From: Rodentolepis nana
Lineage: Eukaryota > Platyhelminthes > Cestoda > Cyclophyllidea > Hymenolepididae
Assembly: GCA_900617975.1 (NCBI GenBank)
Contig: UZAE01000140.1
Coordinates: 1 to 34,713, forward strand
Length of the DNA stretch: 34,713 nucleotides
Direction of reading: 5' to 3'
The translations under genes and the position numbers were made by a program. Shown in pieces: positions 11,501-23,500 of this stretch. How positions within the stretch are numbered: position 1 is the first letter of the stretch; every line of letters begins with the position of its first letter. The notes below the pieces were generated by a model, which worked only from the letters and a program-made list of their open reading frames with translations, was not told where the DNA came from and ran no database searches.

Positions 11501-14500
11501 TCGAAGGTTCTTTACTGTGGATGACCATATTTGGTGAGGTTTCTTTTGCTACGAGTCGATCTTGACAAGACCTGTTAACAAGCTCCGCTAAAAATTCTTC
11601 AGCATCAGTTTTGAATGAAGGATTGGATCTATTTTTCATGTTTAGTTCACCTGCGACTGATGAATATTCGCTTCCATGACCTTCAAAGCCAGAGCGAGAG
11701 AAATTAGTGTTTATGACACCTGAGGAAGTAGTAAATTCACTGAAATCTTCAAGCTTTCTAGGTTTTGAATCCGTATATTCGCTTTCACTACTGAGAAGGA
11801 AAACATCTGATGTACTGGTGGCTTCAGGATTGGTTGATTGCAATACTGCTTTGTCCGATACACTGTCTGTACAAATTTGTTCAGATGAAGGTATGGCTAT
11901 GTCTACTGCGGACTTAGAAGGCCTTTCATTTTCTCCTCTGTCCCGATAGTCTGAGAGCCCCTTAAGAGCATCCTCCGCAATTCTCTCACCGAAAGAGCTT
12001 TGCGGTTTAAATTCATCAGAGATCTCTACGTCATGAGAAATGTCATTCGAGTCATTGTCAAAGTCGTCATAGTTCTCAGCTTCTAGGGCTGATTTGAAAT
12101 CGTTGATGATTTTTCTGCCTGTAGTATCATGAGATTTTACAAATGGCTTGCAGACAATTTTTTCTTGAAAAATTTTACCAACTGCTCCTCTTGTAAAGTT
12201 TGAAGACTCTGGCATCATGCAAGGTTCGATTACAGAATGGCGAGATGACGAAATATCACCTACAGTGTCGACTTGCCGATTATCAAGTTCTGGTGTTTGT
12301 GCAGAAACTTCGCTTAATTCATCTTCACTAAACTTGTGATCTACATTGAGAGTCGGATCGGCCATTCCATTTTCTTTACCATCATTTTGATCCAACTCTA
12401 TGAATGAGCTCCATCTAGCATTCATTCTTCCAGCATGCTTATTTTGTTCCTGAAGTTCTGCTTGGGCCTCTGATGCTAGATCAGTTGATTTGCCATGCTT
12501 ATCCGATATCCTTGTGACCAAAATAGTAGAGAAATCAGAACTCTCTGCTTGTTGAACAGATCCCATATTCGATTCATATGATACTTCCATTGCATTATTT
12601 GACGGTTTTTTAACTTCTTCCACAACTGTATCACCTCTCATTGCAGATAGAACATCGGCTGGATCATGACAACATTTGTCTCCATACAACTTTTGTTCCC
12701 CCTTGCCCGTGAATGTAAGAGTTTCACAAGTGGAATGACCAAGGGTTAGGCTAGATTCATCTTCAGGTAAGGCTTGAAATAGATCATCGACCCCTCCTTT
12801 TATGCTATTCTCTTCGAGCCCTGACTCTTCCGTAGTGGTTCTTCGAATAGCTGGTTCATGAAGAATAAAATCCGTTGTCCCTACACTTACTTCACCTACT
12901 TTATTGAACCTTTCGAATGAGGATAGTTCAGCATCTTTATCTATTTTGCACTGATGTTGTTGCTGGAGCTCGGACTGAGCTTTTGACATCAAGACACTAT
13001 CCGTCTTTTCCGTTGTTTTTAGGACAGAGCGTGCAGAAGAGTCCTCATTTTCCGCCTGTTGAGAAGATTTCCAAGGCAGATCATCGATAAATCCTGCTCC
13101 AACACGATCATTCGAGTTGTCGGAATTTAGAGATGTTTTTGGCAGGGAAATTTTTGAGAAATCTACGTTACCTATTTGCTCAGAGGATCTTATTTTCGAG
13201 TCACTGTCGATGTCTGACGTATTTTTCATTTCTGAAAGCTTTTCTTCAGAGAATTTTTCCTTTATTTCCCTTCTATCCTCACTTCGTAACTCTTGCCCCA
13301 GTTTAGCCTTGTGAGCAGGTTCTTCTGTTTCAGACTGGCCAGCGATTCCAGGTATTCCACTTCCAAACACCACACTAGATTCGCTTGCATATAGACCATG
13401 TGGCAGATGCTTTCTGACATCCTCACATTCCCTTGTGGTATTTTCCATAGTAATTTGATCTTTATTTCTAGGAGTTTCTTCATCTATTAGTTCAGTTTTC
13501 ATATATCCAGTGTACTCATCTTGTTGTTCATTGTCTTCAAGAGAATCAATTAAAACGTTAGCGGGTTTGAAATCCTCTTCAAGATTTTTGGGCTTTAAAG
13601 CCATATAGGTAGCTTCATTATCTGGAGAAGGAGTAGACAGCATAATAGATTCTGAGAAATTTTCTGGCCAGGAAGTATTTTTTCGACTTAAATTCTCCAC
13701 TTCAGGTATTTCTGAACTGACTTTTGGATCTTTTACGATCCACAATTTTGATTTTTCTGCTGTTTCATCGTCATCAAGCTCACCTTTTTGCAAATCTTGT
13801 CCTAAATGCAATCTGTAAGTGAGCTCATCGTTACAAGAACGATCAGTAATGCCGAAGGGTTCAGGGCTTTCAGAAGTGGCTAGACCAGAACTGCTAGTAC
13901 GGTCTGAGAATTTGCCATCCTTCACTACGTTACCAACTTTTTCACAACAAACTGAAGATTTTCCCCTCACGTCATCAGGGGTACAATGTAACAATACACC
14001 TGATTGAGAATGATCATAGTCCGACTCTTTCTTTCTCTCTGAATCAGTGTGGGTTCTAGTTTCATCATCAAAGATTTCGCCACTCATCGTCTTGCGGGAA
14101 GTGTCAGAACCTTGTTCGTTACCGGTTACTTCTTTGTCGGCATTAAATCTATTACTCAAATCGAATTGACTCACACAAGCGAATTCATTATCAGAATTTT
14201 GACTGTCGATTCCAACTATAGTTTCATTTTCAATATCAGAATTTTCCGAAATAAGTGAAGTTGGAGTGTCCTTAAATTCTACATGTTCATAGGGTTTAGC
14301 AGCGAATACGTGTTCGTCATCTTGAACAATTAAAATCATTCCACTGGGAATTGGTGCTTTCACTTCACCTTTTTCACCTCTCACGTTTCTCATATCTGGG
14401 ATTTGTGGAGGCTTTGAAGAAAGATCCTCAACTTTTCTTGAAAGTTTATCAATACAAAACAGTCCACCTACTGTAGGCATTATTTTATCTGACTTTTCGC

Positions 14501-17500
14501 TTTCTTCGTCCGTGGCTGACTTATAATAATCTTTATATAAATCTTCTTTACTGACCTCATGAACAGGATACTCGCTCTCTTCGGATAGTTTTGTGCTAGA
14601 ATCAATTGTTTCACACCTTCCTAATGATTCTATTGAAACAAAATTAGACTTCTCTCGAGTTCCCACGCAATTTTCTATCAAGCCATTCTTATCATCTTCG
14701 TTTAAACGTTCTTTCATTTTTTCCGGCGTTTTAGATTTTGATGTCTTAGACTTGATATCGTACACATCAGTACAACTGTGATCAGTTAGTTCAATCAGCA
14801 AGTCTCCTCTTGATGAAAGTTCTGCTTCTTCTTTGCCTGTTTCATCGACCTCCTTGCCAATGTAACCGTTATCTTCACCAACAGTTTTTTCTAAGGTACT
14901 TACCGGCTCAACAATATGAGAAGATATAATGTCTACACTCTGAATATCATGAATTTTACGAGAACATTCAGAGAATTTTTCTTCAAGTTTATCAGTTAGA
15001 ACATCCGTCGACTGTTCCATAGGTATGGTATCTTCAACAGAATGATAGTCCGCACCAGATCGCGCATCAGTTCTCAGTAGACTTCCACTATTTATACTAG
15101 AAATATTATCTTCAAACCCATCTGTAATGTCAAATTCATGAGGTTTCATGACCATAACTGTTGACTCGGTTTCCGCATTGAGTGTCGCGATTTCGATGGT
15201 CGTTAAACTGCCACCCTTTCCAATCCTTGGTTCATCACTCTGTTCATGCATTGACATTAAAAATGACGTCTCAGAACTTTGACTTGTAATGTCTGGAACA
15301 TCTTCAGTGCCTGATCGAACTTCATAATCCCGTTTCGGCAAATTATACTGTTCATAAGCACACTCTTTATCAGAATCTGACTGTTTAGAGGCATCAATTT
15401 TGTCCATAGAATCTTCTGAAGGTATTGCATTAATTCCTCCACTTGATGAACGCAATTCGTCATGATCTGAACTCTCCATATTGACAGAAGCTTTCTCTGT
15501 TTCGTACATAGATAACTTCACAGGGATCATGGAGTGTAAATCGCTGGAAATACCGGATTTAGAATTAGCTTCACTTGGATCTGAATAGGAGGCTTTGCCA
15601 TTCGAAAAATTTTGTGAATCCTTAGCAATTACCTCTTCTTTGTTCCGTGAATTTTTGGATTTTTGACAGCTAGGTAAACTAGAAAGGTGATAAATATTAT
15701 CAACTGCTCCTTCTCCAGGTACAGAAATATCTTCATTGATTGAATCCTTGTTACTATCACCTATTTGATGGATCGCGGAGATAGTAGGTTGACATGGATG
15801 AGCTACTGAAGTGGTAACACCTTTCATTCCTGGATAACTTTCATAACTTGGTTCTACGTTGTCGGCATATTTGGTGATTTCGACTACACCTGTTATTCTA
15901 TCGTTTTCAAGTTTGCTAAATGGAATGGAAGATATAGTAGCACCTTCATTTTTATAGAATTCTGCAATCTCATCTGACCCATGATTCTCTGCTTTGGGAT
16001 CCAATCTTGATGCCCTGTCTCCAAATCCAGTCAAATCGTAGTCGCCATTACCCATATCTGATACACTTGATTCATCCGTCGATTTTGAAGAAAAAGGCTC
16101 AGTGTGGCTTGCGGGTTCTTCAGTACAAGGCATTCTAGGAATTTCATCAGTAACAGGTTTACTCGAGTCAGATATACTTTGTAACTTTAGAAACGATGAA
16201 TCAACTTCACACATATTTTCTTCACCAGTGGGAGACTTGGTTCCAATGAAGCTGCTGCCTGCAAGGCAGTCTCGACAAGTTTGTTCATTACATTCCTGTT
16301 TACTACCGATTTTCATATCTTTATCTTTATTGATATTGAGTGAATTTGTTACTTGTGTAACATCTAACTTTAATGCATCTATACTACTACCAGATAATAG
16401 GTTCGAAGATCTGATTTCCTTCGATTGCAAAGACTCTAGAACAGCCATGTTAGAGACTGAATCATCAGAGTCTTCTTTGGAAGCTGTAACGCCAACGCTA
16501 GGAAGTTTCACTTCAGTTGCAATCGCAAAATCTTGGGGGGAAATTTGGGCAAGTCTTGCACTCAATTCCACACTTGGTCTATTCACTGTCTTATCTAAAT
16601 CAGAGCTCTTTATTTCCGACACTTCATAACTTGTAGTTCTGTGGCCTTTCGCGTAATCGCTGCCTGGAATAGGAACTTCAGATTTAAATTCTTCTTTCCC
16701 AATATTTGATGCTTCGGGAATATTGATACTTCTAACGACTGGTTCATCCAACGCATGTGAATAAGTAAGATCAAGCGGCTTGTCCGATTCCTCAATAGAA
16801 CTATTGTTTTTTTCATCAATTTCAGAGACACCTCTTCCTATTTTTAAACGGACGGTAGTGCCAGTATCTTGAGGATATACAGGTTCAGAATTAAGTTCAC
16901 TATGAATATCAGTTGTTTCAGCAAATTCAGCGGCACAAGTCGTACTAGGAACTCTGATTCCATTAACTGTAATGCCTACATCTTCTTTTCCCAGCATTGC
17001 TAACCCATCTTCCCCATCACCTTCGTCCAAGTCAGAATTGTCAACGTACAGTGTTTCTTCGCTGCTTGAACATTCCATTTTGGGCTTAATTGCTCCATCT
17101 CCAGCAAATTTACCTTCCCCATTAGCATCACTCAGTAACAATGAATCTTCCATATTTTCCATAGCAGAGAAGTACTCAGTATCCGAAGAGGGACCAATTG
17201 ACAATGCGTTGCTTCCACTAATATCCTCCCTTGCTGAGAAGTAGGGATCATTATCTGTCCTTGAAGTAACACTTTTAGCTTCTAAATTCGTCTCCGACGT
17301 GGAAGAACTGATAAATTTAGGAGTAACTAACCCCTTTGATTGTGGTTGAATAGTAGAAAGACTTGACGACTTTGGTACTGAGAGCTTTTCAAGGGACATT
17401 GTAAGGTGAGGATTTATTACAATTAAGCCGCTATCAGTAGCCCATAAGCTTTTATCTGGCTGTTGAGTAACAGGGACAGAGGTTTCTCGTTCTTTGCCTA

Positions 17501-20500
17501 AAGCACTTTCAACAAGTGGATGCTGAATAAGTGAAGCTGGAGTCTCTTCATGTTCTTGTTCGTTTATCCTTGAGCCAGCAACATCAGTTGCTTCATCTAA
17601 AGCTACTTCAGCAAATGGTTTTGTTTCATAAGTTTCTGAACTCTTCGTGGTCCCCTCTAATGGCGTAGTGTCTGAGGTTGTAGGATGAGACTTTTTATCT
17701 ACTTCCGGAGAGAAAATTTCAGTATTTTCAGATTGCCCTGCAGTTCTAGAATCACCAATTACAAGAGATTTCGAATTTTCTGACAAAACCTTCCCATCTT
17801 CTTGATTGTATTTTCCTGAATCACAAAGAATAGATGCATCATCAGCAACGATTTCAGTAGATGTTTCTGTTTTAAAAATATCCTCGGATACTATAGCATC
17901 ATTTGAAGAAGAAAAGCGCTTATACTTCGTTTCTGGAACAAAATCTTCAAAATGCTTACATTGTTCTGGAATGCCTAAATTACCAATATTAAGAGTTTTG
18001 GGGGGTATTATTGGAGCCTCTACATGGTCATGGTCATCTTTTCTTGAATCACCAACAACAGACGATTCGTCCCGGAAAATTTTAACAGGAATTTCCGATT
18101 CAGAAACACCAAAATTCTTCGGAGTCATTTCTAATGGTTTAGCCCCTGTTTCACAAACAGAAGCTCCAGAAGTCTTTGGTTCTTCTGCAATTCCGGATTC
18201 CTCGATTTCAGCAGAGTTTGAAGTTTTTCTACCACCAGAAGTTGTCATATCATCATCTAGGAGTTCAGTCAATTTCAATTCATTTTGTGAATCATCAACA
18301 AGGAACTTTTCTTGCCTTTCAATACCCAGCTTGGCAAGGTCTTGGCCGTAATCAACGGCCTCGCTATGTTTCGGCATTTCAGGCTCTGAAAAACTATTAT
18401 TTACTTTCGATCCTTCCGCCGTTAATTGCATTTGATGCAATTGCTCATTTTCTTGTTTCACGTAACTCTCTATTTCTTCATTATTTTCAACCGATTCAGC
18501 AGTTATGGAAGTTTCGCTAGTATACTTGGGACTATCTTCAATCTGTGAACTTTTCGATTCAGTAGATTTCAACGATGCTGACATTGGTTCACTTTGCGAG
18601 CCATCAACCAGAAATCTTTCTTGCCTCTCAACCCCCAGCTTATCAGTCAAATTGATGCTCAATGCTTCAGCTTCTGATTTACAACTTTCTGAATTAGATT
18701 TATCATCTTGTAGCTTTTCAATTCTTTCTCGTAAGGGACTTCCTGAATTTCTATTGCATTCAAGGGGGGTTAAACGATTCCCTTCAAAAAAGTCAGGTTT
18801 AAATGACAACATTGCAGCTGTTCCATCTGACACAACTAAAGATTGTTCCCCTTGTTCAGATATGTACTCTGGAGATGCTACATTCTCTAGGCCTGCTAAA
18901 GAAAACCCATGAGGTTTAGACTTGCAATTTTCTGGAAATTCGGATTCATTTTTGTATAGCACGATTTCTTCATCTGGATGAGAAGAAGCAGTGATGGACT
19001 CGCTTGATAAATCAATTGAAGTGTCGTCGGCATTCATAGTTTCTTCCATTGGTTCTATTTTAATAGATGGAAAAGACGAGGACTCATTTTCGATAGGATT
19101 GTTTGTAACTCCATCAAGGCTTTCATTAATTACTAATTCGGATAGAACTGGCACCTCATAATTCGTGTAAGAATTTGAAGTTAACTGATGTGACGGATCT
19201 AACAATCCACTTTCAAGTTCATTTTGGTTTATAACATCGTAATCGTTTCCTGTCGATCCAATGCCAGAAAGTCCAGAAGATTCTCCCATTCTCTCTGACA
19301 AACCTAGCTCAGCATCAAAATATTTCTTTGAATGAAGTGAATCGTTAATGATGTTATTGTCGCAACATCCTCCTGGAGTAGTCCTTTGTCCAGATATTTG
19401 GGGTTCATAGGGAATATCTACTGATTTTGAGTCTTCGTCTAATGCAAGTAGACAATTCTTAATATCAGAAAGGTATCGGTTCTTTGACACTTGTTCAGAT
19501 GTCACAGCCGTAGTTTCGTCGAGTGCTGATTTGGAAGTAGTGTCATCTACACCTTGAGTCGTTGGAAATTTCAAACATACTGGTGAACCAGGCTCCAAAT
19601 TGAATCCACCATACTCTTCATTTTCAGCAGTCTTAGTACCAAATAGTGGTAATTTTTCTGTGTCTAAAGATGGTACAGTCGAGGAAACTTGAGCTAAAGA
19701 CAGTTTTGTCTTAATGCCAAAATCGGCTGGAAAATGGAATTCAGTCTGATCATCATTTTCAAGATTGTTTGCAGTGTACTCTCCGTCATGTGATGAAGGA
19801 AGTTCTGGCCCAGGTTTATCGGCACTCGAAACTAATGAGACATTTTTTAATGACTCCAGTGGCTTCTCTTTATCGCTACGAAGTTCAGTTTTACATTCAA
19901 CTTCCCATGGTTCTGATATCAACTTCACTTCCGATGCTTTAGCCATCGTTTTAACGTCTGCAACTGAAACAGAAACTGATGGTTTTTGTTTGAGTGATTC
20001 ATCTTGAGATCTTTCATCTGAAGAAACGTTTTTATCTTCACTTGGGATTATTGCCAGCTTGGATTTATCTGAGTTTTGATTATTCGAGGTCATATCAATG
20101 TCAGAGATTTGCGCGTTTTCAGACAAAGCCAATTTTCTGGCGTCTGTTTCTGCAATATTTGGTAGACGATTTGCCGAAACAAGGAAGTGAGCATGGTCAA
20201 CTTCATTCTTGAACGTACTTTGTGAATCTTCAAATGAATTCACTGGCTTAGGTGGTCCTATATCATAATGAGCAGCATTCGAATTGTCACTGAAAATGAT
20301 TGGCGCATTCCCATTTTCTTCTTTCTTGGCTGGCATTTCTTCCGATATATCGTATCTATCAAGGTCTCGCAAAGAACTAAACGCTCCGTTTTCTTGAACA
20401 CTTTCCAAAGAACATTCATTTTTCGTAGATTCAATATCTAGCCGAGGATCAGAAATACTAACCACTGCTTCGTGCCCATTGCAGGGTTCGCTCATAGCAG

Positions 20501-23500
20501 ATTGTATATCTTCCGCTTCATGTGTTCGAGATTCCAGATATCCATTGTCTGTCGCATCAGGGCTAGTTTTTAAGGTTTGATGATTTTTCATAGGAAGGCC
20601 GCTATTTGGCATAGAAGATTCATGGTCCTTATATGGATCTGAGTAAATTAATGATTGAGCATCTATCGATTCAGGAACGTTTTCTAGACCAATGCCAGTA
20701 GTAGCAGTTTGAATACCGAGTTGATTGTCCTTGAAGGTGACTGTCTCGTTGATATCGGAAACTATTGGTTCATCAACTTTCAATTTTTTGAACGTTAGTT
20801 CTTCAACACTAGGCGTTATCAAAATTTTGCCTATTGATGGGGGATACTCCACTTGACATCTCGTGCTTAAATCGTCCTCTTGGAGTGATATTTGTTCTTT
20901 GGTAAAAACAGGCTTATCTGGATTGTCAGAGAGATCGATTTTCCTGTTAGACTCCATCCTATCCATCTCTTTCATTGACTGCGAAGGATACTCAATCATC
21001 TGAGACTCGTGATCGATCCTTGGATCAGAATAGACCACCATTTCGTAGTCACTATTTAGTGCGCTTTTATCGGAGCCTGTTGAAACAGACTTCATCGCTT
21101 CAGCAGTGGCATCAATATGTGACCCATTTTCTTGATCTTGGTTTAAGTTAGTTCGAAGTTTACTATTTTCAGAAGGGCATTTTGTAAATTCATCATCTGT
21201 CCCTGATGATTTAGAGTAACCCAAGACATTATCGTCTGATTTATCAATAAGCTCTCTCGTCTCAGGTTTCGAAATGGAGTGTTCGGTCCCAGTTTCTAGA
21301 TAAGCATCACATTTAGCCAAAGAATTATCTTTCTTTCCTTCCGAATCTTCAGGCATTGAAACTTTCAGGCTGTCAATTGAATGAGGATTTACTTTGGCAT
21401 CCGTTATTCGTATAATGTCACTGACATCAGTTGACTCACATTGAACTCCTGGATTATTAAATTCAGAGAGCAGATCCGACTTTATTATCCCATTGAAAAC
21501 TCCATGTTCAGGAGATGAAGAACCACTGACTTTAACTTGTTGATCTTCTGTTCTGGCACAATATTCCTTCTGGTTAGTCGACCCATTTGAATCAGATATT
21601 TCTCGAACAACAATTGCTTCAGGGCTTTCTCTATACGAAATTTTTTCATCTTCCTTCGAAATCGAAACGTTAGTTTGAGTAGGAATCTCTGTCAACGTAG
21701 TACTTCCAATCGCTATCGTTTTACTTTCCTCATCATTTCTTCTAGTTTTTTCTACTAATAAATATTCCAGAAGCTGAGAGTCGTGGTCTAAGCATGAATC
21801 TAGCTGGGATACAATCTCATAATCACTATCATTTCTTTTAAATGAATCTCTTAGTTCGTCAGGTTGGTGTTCGATTTCATGCTTGTAATCATCTCCTCGT
21901 TCCATTATATCACCGCTCAGAGCTTTCTCCAATGTCAAATCATCAATTTCATCCTTATTTAGTATTAGTGACTCTGAAGCCTCCGAACATTCTACCAGAG
22001 AGGGTTTTATTTCATCAGTTGTGCAGAGAACGTCTTGATATACAGATCGGTGACCATGTTTAGAGATAGCTGATTGATCAGTTAATGAAAAAGCATCCTC
22101 CACCTGATTAGAGAAATCCAACGCCGAAGGACTGCCACCAGGAAGCACAGATTTCTTCACAAGGTTTTCAGGAGACTTCGTTGATACAGATTCAGATTGT
22201 TCCAGTGTATTTTTATCAGATTCTAGAACAACCTCATCCTCAGATGGCTCTATAACTACTTGATCAGATTTTGCTTGGTCGTATTTATCGAAAGTTATTT
22301 TTGTTTGTTCAGAGATTGTTGATTCCCCAAGATTTTCTCCACCAGAAAAAGGGAATATGAAATCAATGCCTCCTAAGAGTTCTGGAATTGGTTGCGATTT
22401 ATTCTCCCTTGGACCTAATTGACTTTTCTTATTAGAAATATCGCCCGCGTCTTCTCCAGGATGACTTGCTGCTGATTTTGATTCCACTAATGATTGCTCG
22501 AATACACAATCATCAATAGATTTCATCGTTTCATCTTCTTGGAACCACCCAGAACTATCGTTTCCTTCGCCAGTTTCCAAGTCACTCCGATGCTCTGAAG
22601 AAGAAATCATATCTATGTTTTCAATATAAGCTTCTTTGTCAAGCTCCACCATTTCTACAGTGGTGTCATCTGAGCTAGCATCGTCGAAATATCCAGATCC
22701 AGTTTGTATAATTTCGTCTGATTTTGCGGATGATATCAAATCTGTTTCGTTTTCTCGTATCTTTGGAAAATCCTCATCCCATTCCTGTGATTGGGATTCC
22801 TTTTCAAGATGAGGGAATCCAACCTCAGTACTATACATATCCTCTAATAAAGCATTGTTAGGTTTTAGAGATGGCATTTCATTCAACTCTTCATCAGTTT
22901 GGTCGAAGATGAGAGCAGAACCAGCTCCTCCTACGCTACTAAGACGCCAGGCTTTCTTGAGAGGTGACGCTGCTGAATGTTCACTTGCAGAGACCATTAT
23001 ATAATCGTCATCTATTAGAGGATTTCCTGGGATAATTACGCCATTTTCAGAATTTGGTTCTAATATAGGGAATTTTTCTTCTTCAACATTAACCACCTGT
23101 TTTTCTGTTACCTCTATAGAAGTTCGTCCTGATATATAATTAACTGATTCATAAATTTCAGTATCATCTGTCGAATCATTACTATCTTTTAAAACAGTAA
23201 CATCCGAGAAGCTATTCAGAATCGAGGACTCAAGTTCAGAGCTCATTTGATCGTCTTGTGGTGCAGTGGACCCTTTGAACAGTGTCTGAGATTGAATGCC
23301 ACTTCCAGAGGGTGGGTAAAGATCCATTTCTCTGGATTTCCGTAATGATTTTTCAATTTCATTTTCTGATTGGTTGATCTGCTTACCATCTTTCTCAGAT
23401 TCGCTTTTTGATAGGAACACTTCTCTAGCTTTCTCACCTCTTAGAACACTTTCCCGTGTATGGCCTTCACCCATTGACCGAACATCCATAGTTGGAATAA

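Larger units (their letters stand above)
9232..16955 (-). repeat. Scattered degenerate Cys-centred motif (SC-x-[DE]-[EFL])
   Basis: Related short segments recur along the exon: ELTDHSCTDVYDIKSK (about 14,725-14,793), ITDRSCNDELTYRL (13,814-13,849), ELVNRSCQDRLVAK (about 11,521-11,586), EITDVSCTEDFVSKSAL (about 10,863-10,924) and LSSRSCNDEFADGSK (about 9,232-9,311). Weaker forms lie near 16,120 (MPCTEEPASH) and 16,940 (TTCAAEFAE). Cys is otherwise rare here, which makes the pattern stand out. Confidence 0.6.
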
